A stretch of 64,000 nt of DNA from CAIYYO01 sp049299895 (GTDB taxonomy: Archaea; Altiarchaeota; Altiarchaeia; IMC4; QMZM01), in the NCBI GenBank assembly GCA_049299895.1, contig JBAQYF010000013.1, positions 1 through 64,000 of the forward strand, given 5' to 3'. The notes beneath the pieces were generated by a model. The model was not told where the DNA came from, did not search any database, and saw only the letters and a list, made by a program, of their open reading frames with translations. Below, in pieces: positions 15,303 through 24,642 of the stretch. Within the stretch, counting starts at the first letter, position 1; each line of letters begins with the position of its first letter. Both the position numbers and the translations under genes were made by a program.

Positions 15303-16967
15303 CTATTTTTTCTTCTTCTTTTTCTTGTAATATTTGTAGCCGGCGAATAGTATCAGGATTGCTGCAGCTCCGTACAAAGCCATCTGGGTCGTGTCCATTC
15401 CGCGGTTAACGGATATTGTCCTACCGTTGATTGCGCCGGTCCTGGAGCTTAGGGTGATCATCTCTCTCTGGGTTATCCTCTGGTTGTTCTCCCCGCTGTA
15501 TTCTATCAGGAAGGTTGCAACGCCGGTTCCGGATGCCGTAAATGAGAATGTGCTTGATTTGCCTGCTTTGATATCTGATTTATAGGAGACATACTGTGTC
15601 GTGCTCGCTTCGGTCCCGGGGTTGAATTCTCCCTGCCTTGATCCGTTGAAGCTCTGGTTCCCGCCCTGGAATCCTCCGGTTCGGTTTCCCTGCCTTCCAC
15701 CCAGCGGGTTCGTTGAGTTGCCTGCTGCGGCAGAGACTATGAGCGTGCCCTTTACGGAGCTTGCGTCTCTTGTCCCCAGGTTGGCGATGTCTATTCTTAT
15801 CGATCCTGTGGAGGTGTCCACGTTGATTACCGACAGTATGACTTTTCCGCTTACGTCTACTCCGATGGTTTTTTTGACTGAATAGGTCGTTCCGCCTATC
15901 TTATAGGTTATAGTCAGGGGTATTGTGTATGTTTGCGTGGATGCACCCCAGCTGACAGACAGGGGGAATACTATCGTTGCTTCCTTTTCGCCTCCTACTG
16001 TCCCGACATATTTCTCCAGGGTATCCATCGGGGCGAAAGGGTCTTCCGCGTCAAGGCTCAGAGTCGTATCCTGCGCTTGCGCACTGCCTACGTTTTTTAT
16101 CGTAATTGAAACGTTCACTGCTTCGCCTGGGCCGGTGGGATTATAGGAGATATCCTTCAACTTAAAGTCCACTCCCCCGTCTTCTATGTTCAGGCCGAAT
16201 GATACGTCGCTTGCCGTCCTGCCTCCCGCCTGATCGGTGTAGCTGAATGTGAGGGTTGCAGGGCATGCACCTGAAACTGTGGGCTTTATCGTGTATACGA
16301 CCATGTAGTTCCCGTTCTCTTTTACGTTCCCTATGTATGCCTGCGAAGAGCCTATCACTGTAACGCAGCTTGAGGACATCTTTACTTCAAGCTCTTTTAC
16401 CGCGTCTTTCACGGTTCCTTCCAGGACCAGTTCTTCAGTCGTATCTTTATAATAGGTGGTTTCCCTGGGGGTTATCTGGAATGACGGATTAGCATATACC
16501 CGGATTGGTATCTCCCATACGGCTGATTCCCCGTTGGTTCTGTCGCCGTCTGAGTCAAAACTGTCATAGGTTATCCTCGCCTGTATTATGTTCAAACCTG
16601 CAGACGCCGAATCATCTATGCGGATGATCGCGGGTATCATCTTGGATTCCCCTGCATCCATCTGCCCTATATATTGTTTTTTATCTATGTGTACGCCGCC
16701 GATCGTCGGAAGATATACTTCGACGTTTTCTGCTTCCATGCCTCCGACGTTCTTGATGAACAGGTTCAGCACCCCTGAATCGCCGGGGGATAACTTGGAG
16801 TCTACGACTGTCTGGTCGAAATCAACCGCTATATTAGTTGGTTGGGTGTTCGTTGAACTGCCGGAGTTTGTAGTTGTTGCCGCCCCGGCCAGGGAGGCAA
16901 TACATAATATAATTAATATATTCCATAATAATGTATTCACTTTTGTCATTCCATTGGTTTTACTCAT
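15303..16967 (-). CDS. COG1361-like surface protein with NEW3/CARDB-type domains
   Basis: 554 residues: signal peptide (to ~31), three to four immunoglobulin-like beta domains with the sequence style of COG1361/NEW3 (SPGDSGVLNLFIKNVGG, PGEAVNVSITIKNVGSA, GSIRIDIANLGTRDA), a Gly/Asn-rich segment near 420-450, and one C-terminal membrane helix followed by a KKKKKK anchor. In archaea such proteins often sit next to MacB-type permeases, where they may act as the external adaptor that MacA provides in bacteria. First gene of the exporter operon. Its promoter region faces the 17066 regulator and carries TGAAAC repeats. Confidence 0.75.
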   Translation of the reverse strand: MSKTNGMTKVNTLLWNILIILCIASLAGAATTTNSGSSTNTQPTNIAVDFDQTVVDSKLSPGDSGVLNLFIKNVGGMEAENVEVYLPTIGGVHIDKKQYIGQMDAGESKMIPAIIRIDDSASAGLNIIQARITYDSFDSDGDRTNGESAVWEIPIRVYANPSFQITPRETTYYKDTTEELVLEGTVKDAVKELEVKMSSSCVTVIGSSQAYIGNVKENGNYMVVYTIKPTVSGACPATLTFSYTDQAGGRTASDVSFGLNIEDGGVDFKLKDISYNPTGPGEAVNVSITIKNVGSAQAQDTTLSLDAEDPFAPMDTLEKYVGTVGGEKEATIVFPLSVSWGASTQTYTIPLTITYKIGGTTYSVKKTIGVDVSGKVILSVINVDTSTGSIRIDIANLGTRDASSVKGTLIVSAAAGNSTNPLGGRQGNRTGGFQGGNQSFNGSRQGEFNPGTEASTTQYVSYKSDIKAGKSSTFSFTASGTGVATFLIEYSGENNQRITQREMITLSSRTGAINGRTISVNRGMDTTQMALYGAAAILILFAGYKYYKKKKKKK

Positions 16968-17041
16968 TTTTTCACCTTATTAACTAGGATTCCCAATTAT
17001 TTGTATGTTACTATTGGATGTAACAGCCTATAAGTGATGAG

Positions 17042-17057
17042 TGAAACAAACTGAAAC
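17042..17057 (+). promoter_or_regulatory. Tandem TGAAAC boxes in divergent promoter
   Basis: TGAAAC occurs at 17042-17047 and 17052-17057, ten bases apart (one helical turn), between the exporter operon and the divergently transcribed regulator. The same hexamer pairs at 21-base spacing in two other promoters of the cluster. Confidence 0.5.
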
Positions 17058-17065
17058 GATTTACA

Positions 17066-17710
17066 ATGAACCGGAAATACACGTTAATAATGGTTTTATC
17101 CTTCGTTTACGGGGGTTTCTTACTTACAAGTTATACGATCACTTTATACTCTGTTTTCATGAAGGAAGACCTTCCAGGTCCTCTGGGAATTTTCGTGAAT
17201 GACGGGGTTCCGGGGGTCCGCGGGGGCATTAAACAGGTAAATGAGAACAATGGGACTATATTACAGAATGTTTCATCAGGCAATGTTTCATCTAATGAAG
17301 CAACAGACAATGTAACAAATAACTCCCGAAACAATAGTTTTAACCAGCACCTGCCTTTTATGAAGCGGGTGGATCCAATGGAAGCTGTTTTGTCTCCTTT
17401 TATGATCCTGTATCTTGCCGGGGGCATAATATGCATCACGAACGGCCTTGCAGTAAGGCAGTTGACGCATGAGAAAGAGGTTAAGAAGATGCGCACGGAG
17501 TTAACCGAACTGCTGCTGGGCCCGGAAGAAAAGCTGGTTATGGAGGAATTAAAGAAGGCGGGAGGAGAACTGACACAGAAGAACCTGACGGAGATAACAG
17601 GTTATTCGCGCGTTAAGACTCATAGGGTGATTCAGAAGCTGGAAGAGAAAAAGATAGTCAGGAAGATACCGAACGGCCAGACCAATAAGATAATACTTGA
17701 AAAGGGATAA
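17066..17710 (+). CDS. Membrane-bound winged-helix regulator
   Basis: 214 residues: N-terminal membrane helix (~7-30), an Asn/Ser-rich extracytoplasmic loop of ~70 residues with several N-x-S/T sites, a second membrane helix (~112-130), a helical linker, and a C-terminal winged helix (LGPEEKLVMEELKKAGG…GYSRVKTHRVIQKLEEKKIV). The design suggests a one-component sensor that reads an external signal. It is divergent from the exporter operon, with TGAAAC repeats just upstream of its own start, so autoregulation and control of the exporter are likely. Confidence 0.75.
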   Translation: MNRKYTLIMVLSFVYGGFLLTSYTITLYSVFMKEDLPGPLGIFVNDGVPGVRGGIKQVNENNGTILQNVSSGNVSSNEATDNVTNNSRNNSFNQHLPFMKRVDPMEAVLSPFMILYLAGGIICITNGLAVRQLTHEKEVKKMRTELTELLLGPEEKLVMEELKKAGGELTQKNLTEITGYSRVKTHRVIQKLEEKKIVRKIPNGQTNKIILEKG

Positions 17711-17731
17711 AGGAACCCCCGAAGGATATTT

Positions 17732-19804
17732 CTACCCTGCGGGTTTGTCTTTTATGAACGGATAAGCCGGGTCCCGGAAGGCGTTTAGTTCTATGGAATC
17801 GTCCGAGAAATTGTATTTCTCCAGGTAGTAGGGCCCATCGCTCACAATAAGGTGCCCGTGTTCTGCATACCACATATGTAGCGCGTTTCTGCGGTCTGAC
17901 AAGTCTTTTTCCGTCGCATACGTCTTTCCTCCCGCAGTTACCTGGGATTTTACTTCAGAGTACGCAATTTTGTCAAGTATGCCAAGTATTGCCTGCGCAT
18001 GCGTCTCATTCACCAGGTTAAGGGGCTGGGTTGTGGCATTCACAGGCTTGTAGTCTACGCTGTAGACATACGCCTTTTCAGCGTATACTGCCTTGTCCAT
18101 TGCCGCATAAAGCTCCCAGGGAGCGCTTCTCTGGAAAAATCTGGAATAACGCAAAAGCTCCCCCTCATCGAAACTCCATTTGTCAGAGTAGACTTCTATC
18201 CTGTTTCCATCTATTATCCGAAGACCTTTCAATGCCTTGACATCCTCACGCCAAAAGTCCGGGAAAAGATCGTTCTTTGATTCATCCAGGCTCGCATCCC
18301 ACAAGCTGGCAGTAAAATAAAGAACATCAGCCCAGCTGATAGTTGTTCCATCATGCCATTTCGTTCCAAGGTACCTTGAGAGATCGTATGTGACTTTAGT
18401 GGTAGCGGAAACGCCGTTACCTGCCTGCACCCAGCGGTCGGTTTCATTGTCCCATAAAAATGCATCCTCTGGAACATTCATCTTCCCTGAGGGGCCGAGG
18501 GTTTCTATGTCATAGCCCCACCTGTACGGCCCAATCACAAGAGTTTTTACATCAGACCATACGGCCGGATCATGCATCGTATTCAGTATGTCCATGTAGG
18601 ATATGTCGTTGACCACTGTTGGATTCCATGACTGGTCGGACTCATACACGTAGTCTTCGCCTATTGACAGAGTGTTTTTCCCCGGGATGTATGCATCCCT
18701 TGCATTCCCATAACTGCGCAGCCCTATGTAGGTATCATCTATCAGTCCTAGGACTTCTTTTCTTGCTGCAAAAATCGTCTGGGAGTTAGCTATCCACATG
18801 CCCTGCGAGTCGTTCAGGGATAGTTTCGCGTACTCTGAAACAATCTCTTCCCATTCTTTCTGACTGGAGTAGTTCCCGGAATTAAGCCGGTCCTCTAACT
18901 TCTTTGTCTCGTTGTTCTCATAGCTCCACCAGCCATCTCTTTTATCAAGGGAGGGCAGAGAAACTGATTCATACCTCGAGGCTGAATAATATATCCACGC
19001 AGTTGTTGCAACATTCCATTCAAGCAGGGCTGGATCTGATTCGTAAACAGGATTCTTATCAGTGCGTTTTACATACACCGTTTCCACGTCAAAGCCGGCG
19101 TCTCTCAACTCTGAAGAGACAATGTCCGCCATCTTCGCAAGCTCGGGATAGCCTGCATTGGTGTAGAATTTCAGTTTGATGGGATTGCTGTTATACGCCC
19201 ATACGCCCTCATCCTTCTTTGCGCCCGCCGAGACAAGAGCATTATCTATGATGCCGAATGCTTTTTCCCTGTCATATTTGAAACCATAAGAGTCCACGTC
19301 ATCCTTCACAATTGCATAAGTAGGATGCTCCGAATTGATGTTCAGGTATATCGGCAAAGCAAAGCCCTTATATGCCTCGTCGACCACGCGCTGCCGGTCT
19401 ACCAGGAACTGCATGGCAAATCTCACCTCTCTTATGGCAAAAGGATTCAGGCCCCCGTCAGGCGCAGGGGCCGGATTGAAGACTAAACCGTTTACCTGAG
19501 GCGTCGCATAATACAAAACATAATCAGGGTTGCCTCTAAGTTTCTCCGCGTCCCCAGGCAGCAGCGGAGTAAGAGAATAATCTATGTTTCCTGCGAGCAG
19601 CTCAGGAAGGGCCTGGCTGCTGTTGACCTTATGCATGATTATCGAATCCGAAGCCGGACCCCGGGCAACCGCGGTTGCAGCGGACTTAACCGATGTAGTC
19701 GTTTTTTCAGAGTCGCTTGTTTCACCTTTCTGGATACATCCCTGAAACAAAAGAATAGTTATTATCAGCCCAATCAATAGGCGTTCTTTGGCCATAGTTA
19801 TCAT
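17732..19804 (-). CDS. Family-5 (peptide/nickel-type) substrate-binding lipoprotein
   Basis: 690 residues. Signal peptide with lipobox (LLFQGC); a Met three codons in (19795) is an alternative start. The SBP_bac_5 fold is recognisable by NPFAIREVRFAMQFLVDR…EAYKG, by the large second domain (…WHDGTTISWADVLYF…), and by DGPYYLEKYN near the end. These proteins deliver peptides, nickel or sugars to Opp/Dpp-type permeases. No permease or ATPase of that type is adjacent, so it is an orphan here. It is longer than the usual ~550 residues. It is convergent with the 17066 regulator. Confidence 0.85.
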   Translation of the reverse strand: MITMAKERLLIGLIITILLFQGCIQKGETSDSEKTTTSVKSAATAVARGPASDSIIMHKVNSSQALPELLAGNIDYSLTPLLPGDAEKLRGNPDYVLYYATPQVNGLVFNPAPAPDGGLNPFAIREVRFAMQFLVDRQRVVDEAYKGFALPIYLNINSEHPTYAIVKDDVDSYGFKYDREKAFGIIDNALVSAGAKKDEGVWAYNSNPIKLKFYTNAGYPELAKMADIVSSELRDAGFDVETVYVKRTDKNPVYESDPALLEWNVATTAWIYYSASRYESVSLPSLDKRDGWWSYENNETKKLEDRLNSGNYSSQKEWEEIVSEYAKLSLNDSQGMWIANSQTIFAARKEVLGLIDDTYIGLRSYGNARDAYIPGKNTLSIGEDYVYESDQSWNPTVVNDISYMDILNTMHDPAVWSDVKTLVIGPYRWGYDIETLGPSGKMNVPEDAFLWDNETDRWVQAGNGVSATTKVTYDLSRYLGTKWHDGTTISWADVLYFTASLWDASLDESKNDLFPDFWREDVKALKGLRIIDGNRIEVYSDKWSFDEGELLRYSRFFQRSAPWELYAAMDKAVYAEKAYVYSVDYKPVNATTQPLNLVNETHAQAILGILDKIAYSEVKSQVTAGGKTYATEKDLSDRRNALHMWYAEHGHLIVSDGPYYLEKYNFSDDSIELNAFRDPAYPFIKDKPAG

Positions 19805-19844
19805 TTAAACGACCAATTATAAATACATCACCAAGGCGCCACAA

Positions 19845-20977
19845 CTACCAGACCCATAACGCCGCTGACGATATCGCTGCCGCTTCTACGACTGTCCCGC
19901 AGAACGGAGATGCTACATTCAAGTTATCGACTCTGGAACTCATCCCTTCTCTTACTGCCAACGAAACTATTGTGCCATCCGGCTTTTCCACATCGAGCAC
20001 TACGATGTTGACATGATAAGAGCTCGAATATTCGAAATGATCGACTTTGAATTTGTAGTCCCCGTATTGCGCAGTGAATCCTTCGCTGGTTACATCCCGT
20101 ATCAGCAAAGCATTCTCGTCGGGCTTTGTTGGGGGCACTGCATTCTTTATCACCGGGACGCTCTTGTAGTTCCAGGCGTAAGCCTTTGCATACTGTACCC
20201 CTCCCTCTTCTTTTGCAGACTGCAATCGCAGAACGACGTCATCCACCCGGGCATCGTAGTAAATCTTGCCGCATTCGTCGTAGCCCAGTTTCACCTGCAC
20301 AATCGTTCCGTCCGGCTTTTCCACGTCTATCAACACCCCTCCGACAGTATATTCCGAGACGTAGAAGAGATGGCCTATCTTGAAACGGTATCCTGCATAT
20401 TGCGCGACAAACCCTTCGCTGTCCACGTTCAGGGATGTTGCCCCGGCTGGCGGATTATCCGGAATGTAAACCATTTTGTAGGGCTCTTCTCTGCGCTCTT
20501 CAAACATTGTCGTAGTAGTCTCGTCCGGAATCCTCATTGTCGTCTGGGGATAAGTAGTCGAACGATAACGTGTCGTGCTTGTATCCTGGAGAGCCTTCTG
20601 TTTTGCTCCGGTGCACATCCAGTTTATCTCTGTCTCCTTGGTCGCAACGTTAATGACGCATGTAGGTGAGCACCCTTCTTTTACAATATTTGTGTCAATC
20701 CACCAGGTCCCGGTAACAGAATTGCACCAGTTGGTGCTTTTGAGCGTTCCATCTTTCGTGCATACGCTGTTTTCAGCAATTCTCCTCGCTTCAGCATAAG
20801 ACATCGATTCTCCGCCCTCATCCTTGGTGCAGAGCTCTTCACCCCCCCAGTGTTGTTAAAGCCTCAGCCATCGTTCCTTCAGGGATCGTATCGGTGTTTC
20901 CTGTATTCTGTGTGCAGCCGGTTAACAGAAGTAAACATAAAACAAACAAAGAGGATATAGCAAGTTGTTCTTTCATA
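19845..20977 (-). pseudogene. Frameshifted lipoprotein with two YGDYKF-type domains
   Basis: The downstream frame (319 residues from MSYAEA, start 20804) lacks a signal peptide. Upstream, another frame begins at 20977 with a lipoprotein signal (LLLLTGC) and runs smoothly until a run of seven G on the coding strand (C7 at 20842-20848). Six G would join the two frames perfectly into …LTTLGGEELC…. So the gene is one base out of frame at a homopolymer: sequencing error, true mutation or phase variation. The product would be a lipoprotein with a Cys-rich N-terminal module, a Thr-rich linker and two copies of the YG(D)YKF…RPDGT domain shared with 21014 and 27219. Confidence 0.7.
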
Positions 20978-21013
20978 TACTTTATTATTCCGAGCAGATA
21001 TAAAAACTCAGAG

Positions 21014-22450
21014 TCACAATTCTGTTATTCCTTTTATCTCCCCGGTTTCACTGAAGCTCTTTTTCACTCCTCCTACGAAGGAATAATAATCTATCTGCAA
21101 TTGAATGTTATACCTCTCGTCAGACGACTTCCTGGGGCACTGGGCATTTATCCTGAAAGAATCTCCTGCTTTAACGTCAAGCGCGCTCCCCTTGTCTACT
21201 GGAAGGCTGTTAACCCTTACAAGCTCGCAGTCCTGCCCGGACGTAAGATCCCTTGCACCCACGGACTCGATGTATACGTTCGCTCCGAAGACATTCATGA
21301 TAACGGTTTCGTATTTCCCGGTCTCGGTATACTTGACGGATGACGCCCGGGGGGCAAAATTGCTCCAGTTCACAACCGCAACGCCAATCCCTGTGAGATC
21401 GACTATTTCAGATTCGCCGCCCACGGAAGGCCATACGTAGAGGTCCGCCCTCTTTTCGTCGGATGATTCCAGCGAGTGACGGGATGGGAGCATGACAAGT
21501 ATCTCATCTACTTTCGCGTAGGAGTCCAGTGAAACCTCGGGGGATATGATTGCCCCGTCCGGCCTCTGAACATAGAGCTTGACGCCCATGATATCCGATT
21601 CTTTTGAGTGTATGAAGTGGTCTATTTTGAATTTGTAATCCCCATAACCACCGGAAAATCCCTTGTCTGAGACGCCTGACAGAAGCTTTGCATCGGTGCC
21701 CGGAGGATTCTCTATTGCCGTGCGCACGTATATGGACGCGGTTTTTTCACCGCCCGAATCCCGCGCAGGGTCCCCGGGGAAAAATACCTCCAGGCTGTCC
21801 GACGCGATTATGCCGGACATGATCTCAGACGCCTGCACTGAAACGAGAGTGCCATCAGGGCGCATGACGTCCAGGATAATACCGTTTATGCTGTCCTGGT
21901 GATATAGAAAACCATCTATCCGAAACTTATACCGCCCATAGGATGCAAGAAAACCCTTATCCGATAAGCCAGTGACGTAGTCGCCGCCGGTCAGGGCGGG
22001 AACAGTCAACGGGCCTTTTACAGGAACGCACGCTCCTTCCGAGCATTTCCCGGATCCGGGACAGAATATTTCCTCGGATGCTTCGCTTAGATACGCGCCG
22101 TCGGAATAGCAGTAGTACTCCAGCAGAGCAGTCTCATTCACGCATACGTCCGCATAGTCAAAGGGCGAGTAAACAGAGTGCCCGGAAACGTTTCCTTTCG
22201 CGTATATGTTTCGCCGATCGGAATCCATGCAACCGGGAAGAAACGTAGTGGTCGTTCCGGCAGTCGTAGAAACAGTAGTCGTCGTTTCTCTAATCGACGT
22301 CGTCGTAATCTGAGTCGTAGTCGCCGGAATCGTGGTCTGCGTATCGCGGACGATCGATCCATCCCCCGACCTCTTATCCGCGCATCCGGAGAATAGCACA
22401 GCCGCCAGGATGTAAACCAATAGCATGAACCCAATAGTCTTTTTTTCCAT
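21014..22450 (-). CDS. Lipoprotein with YGDYKF-type repeat domains
   Basis: 478 residues: lipobox (VLFSGC), a Thr-rich stalk (TTTTTVSTT-like), a Cys-rich module with eight Cys (CMDSDRRNIYAKG… to …CSEGACVP), then two ~85-residue repeats and a C-terminal beta domain. Each repeat opens SDKGFxxxYGxYKFxID, has an aromatic/His pair, then VxRPDGxxxS, and closes with a hydrophobic strand ending in a charged ER/EK and YVW. The repeats also occur in the genes at 19845 and 27219. An extracellular binding role is inferred. I know no family name for the repeat. Confidence 0.65.
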   Translation of the reverse strand: MEKKTIGFMLLVYILAAVLFSGCADKRSGDGSIVRDTQTTIPATTTQITTTSIRETTTTVSTTAGTTTTFLPGCMDSDRRNIYAKGNVSGHSVYSPFDYADVCVNETALLEYYCYSDGAYLSEASEEIFCPGSGKCSEGACVPVKGPLTVPALTGGDYVTGLSDKGFLASYGRYKFRIDGFLYHQDSINGIILDVMRPDGTLVSVQASEIMSGIIASDSLEVFFPGDPARDSGGEKTASIYVRTAIENPPGTDAKLLSGVSDKGFSGGYGDYKFKIDHFIHSKESDIMGVKLYVQRPDGAIISPEVSLDSYAKVDEILVMLPSRHSLESSDEKRADLYVWPSVGGESEIVDLTGIGVAVVNWSNFAPRASSVKYTETGKYETVIMNVFGANVYIESVGARDLTSGQDCELVRVNSLPVDKGSALDVKAGDSFRINAQCPRKSSDERYNIQLQIDYYSFVGGVKKSFSETGEIKGITEL

Positions 22451-22523
22451 ATCGAGGATTATCTTATTATTAAGTTTACGCTATAATATTTCGAGTCCGG
22501 GAATGTCCTACCGTCCAGCGGGT

Positions 22524-22744
22524 CTATGCCAGTACCGCCAGGACGAATATCAATATTGCCGGGTTACGCCAGCATATGAGAGACAACCCCTGAGGATTAA
22601 AGCGGTCCGCAACAAGCAGCAAAAGCCCAAGGCCGTATCCTATCAGGAGGATGCTGCTATCTATCTTCTGCCCTTGATCACATAATCCGGCTGTACGGCC
22701 CACGCCGCCAGCTTGACCGCCGGAACCGTCTCTGTAAGTGCCAT
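22524..22744 (-). pseudogene. Frameshifted ~73-residue membrane protein
   Basis: From the ATG at 22742-22744 (gene strand) the frame reads MALTETVPAVKLAAWAVQPDYVIKG and then stops at once. One base added to the GGG run (22671-22673) joins it to a clean hydrophobic tail (…KIDSSILLIGYGLGLLLLVADRF…ILIFVLAVLA) ending at 22524. The start lies nine bases after the NTF2-like gene. The remainder of 22451-22753 shows nothing else. This is the second single-base change in a G run within 2 kb. Confidence 0.5.
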
Positions 22745-22753
22745 AAAAAAAAA

Positions 22754-23194
22754 TTATTTCTCAGGATAGGACTTGCCTTCTTTCTGGGTCTTGTCCGGCA
22801 GGGAAAAGTGTCCCTGGATTATTTTCCATCCGCCTTTTTGTTTTACGTAAACCGTGGTCATCCTCCCGGCAAGGGTCACAGGCTTCTTTTCTTTTGGCAG
22901 GGAAACCTTCAAGGTAAGCTCCCAAACGGACCAGGCAGCATCGCCGAGGGAGGATATGTTTATCCATTTCACAGAGGAAGCAATCTTTCCTGCCTGCGAA
23001 AAGTCCCGCATTATCTGCTTTTTCAGAGCCGCATAACCCAGGCGTTTTTCATCCGGGCCGGACCCTAGTATAACAAGAGACGGATCTTTTGCGTAAAACT
23101 TCAGGTAGCCTTCCAGGTCTTTGTTCCCGTATGCAGTCAGCATGTCCTTTGTCAATTTCTTTATCTCTGATCCTGTTTTTTCGTCTGCTTTCAT
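22754..23194 (-). CDS. NTF2/SnoaL-like protein
   Basis: 146 residues with the SnoaL/DUF4440 pattern: a leading helix (IKKLTKDMLTAYGNKDLEGYLKFYA), the loop PSLVILGSGPDEKRLGYAALKKQI, then long strands (WSVWELTLKV, VTLAGRMTTVYVKQKGGWKIIQGHFS). The cone-shaped fold serves as a small-ligand pocket or catalytic scaffold; the usual DUF4440-type members have no known substrate. No signal peptide, so cytoplasmic. Confidence 0.75.
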   Translation of the reverse strand: MKADEKTGSEIKKLTKDMLTAYGNKDLEGYLKFYAKDPSLVILGSGPDEKRLGYAALKKQIMRDFSQAGKIASSVKWINISSLGDAAWSVWELTLKVSLPKEKKPVTLAGRMTTVYVKQKGGWKIIQGHFSLPDKTQKEGKSYPEK

Positions 23195-23211
23195 TTTTAG
23201 TGCGATCCGTA

Positions 23212-24642
23212 TCAGGTATTATTGCCGGATTTTAGGGTGGGTATCCCGTATCTATCTTTTATTTCCTTCCATCTCTTATAATCTTCCTGGCCCAGGATTC
23301 CCCCGGAAGACGCCGCACGATCGTTCAGAATCACCCAGTCCTGCGCGTCTGCGTATTCCTCTTCAGGGAGGAATTCCTTTCCGTCGCTTACGGTCAGAAG
23401 ATCCGGGACAGTCTCAAGCCTGCCTCCTTCAGATGAGTACTCTCCTGTGTTGTCAGTCAATATGGAGACCCGCGTCGTTTCAAGGAAGCAGTACCCGGTT
23501 TTGTTATAACTATACTGGGCATACTCGATCGGGCATTTTAAGGCAACTGCCATATGTTCTTCGTTTTCATAATCCAGGAGGTAGACCCCGTAACCCATCT
23601 CGCGCAGGATGAATGCTAGGAGCCGGGATTTTTCCCCGCAAACCCCCTTCTGGTCGAACAATACCTCGTACGGGTATCTGTTCGTGAGATTGCCCGCTTC
23701 GGCGCTCTCAGTATCATAGGGGATATTCTGGACAAGGCTTATTGCTATCCTAGCCTGGTCAGAGGGATCGTCCGACAGTTTTCTGATCTTTTCAACAAGA
23801 GCCAGCAGTTCCGGCTTCTGTTTTTCATCGGCAAGGTACCTCATTTCCAATTGCTGAGGGGTAGGGCATTTGGGATCGCAGTAGTACACCCTGGGGAGAT
23901 CTGAGAGGTATTTCTTTAGACCTTCATGCACGCTTAAAGGGAGCGCCGACGACGTGCCTCTGAGGGTGTAGGGGAAGAGTCTTACACCCGGGCTTCCACC
24001 GTAAGGCGAAACGCAATTGTCCTCCAATGCGACAAATCCCTCCGGGCAGCCGCATTTCTGTGAGTCGTTTACGAGCAGCCCTTCATTGCAGTAGATGGGC
24101 TTGTTTTCCGAGCAGTTCCCGTAGACTGTGCCGTCACGGCATCTCCTTATCTTCTCGCAGTCTACGCCCTTCTTCAGATAGTCGACAGGACAGCCGCATG
24201 CCGACGCCTTGGGTATCAGTTCGCCCATGCTGCAGAAAAACGGAGGCTTATCCGAGCACCTTCCGTAGAGAGTCCCGTCGACGCATCTGTAGACTCTGAC
24301 GCACCCGCTTCCGTTAACCGCATAATCGTCCGGGCAGCCGCACAGAGACGCTCTTTTTACAAGATTCCCGTTCATGCAATAGAAGGGCATGGTAGCCGAG
24401 CATTTGCTTAAAGGGGTTCCGTCGACGCATCCGGCAGAAGGGACTTTTACGGGAGCAGAGTACTCCAGGTAGAAGCTTGCAGCAATAATGACACCCAGCA
24501 GGACCACCAGGAAAAAAAGATAGAAGTAATTCCCCCTCCCCTGCCCGGGGGGACTGATATCATTCGAGATATCTGCCTGCCCGCCTTTTGACCCGAGCAC
24601 CCCCTGTGCTACCGCATCATACTCGTCCGAGGACTTTTCCAT
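23212..24642 (-). CDS. Membrane-anchored transglutaminase-like protein with Cys repeats
   Basis: 476 residues. One membrane helix (~40-60) leaves most of the protein outside. Three Cys-rich repeats follow (~68-200), each of the form CxDGTxxxxCSxxxPxxCxxGxLxxxxxxCGCPxxY…C. The C-terminal half is a transglutaminase-like domain (DPSDQARIAISLVQNIPYD, GVCGEKSRLLAFIL, EEHMAVAL) with the catalytic Cys in VCGEK and His in EHMAVAL. Its neighbour at 24643 is the same domain as a lipoprotein, and that gene's stop directly abuts this start. Probable surface proteins that crosslink or cleave peptides. Confidence 0.75.
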   Translation of the reverse strand: MEKSSDEYDAVAQGVLGSKGGQADISNDISPPGQGRGNYFYLFFLVVLLGVIIAASFYLEYSAPVKVPSAGCVDGTPLSKCSATMPFYCMNGNLVKRASLCGCPDDYAVNGSGCVRVYRCVDGTLYGRCSDKPPFFCSMGELIPKASACGCPVDYLKKGVDCEKIRRCRDGTVYGNCSENKPIYCNEGLLVNDSQKCGCPEGFVALEDNCVSPYGGSPGVRLFPYTLRGTSSALPLSVHEGLKKYLSDLPRVYYCDPKCPTPQQLEMRYLADEKQKPELLALVEKIRKLSDDPSDQARIAISLVQNIPYDTESAEAGNLTNRYPYEVLFDQKGVCGEKSRLLAFILREMGYGVYLLDYENEEHMAVALKCPIEYAQYSYNKTGYCFLETTRVSILTDNTGEYSSEGGRLETVPDLLTVSDGKEFLPEEEYADAQDWVILNDRAASSGGILGQEDYKRWKEIKDRYGIPTLKSGNNT

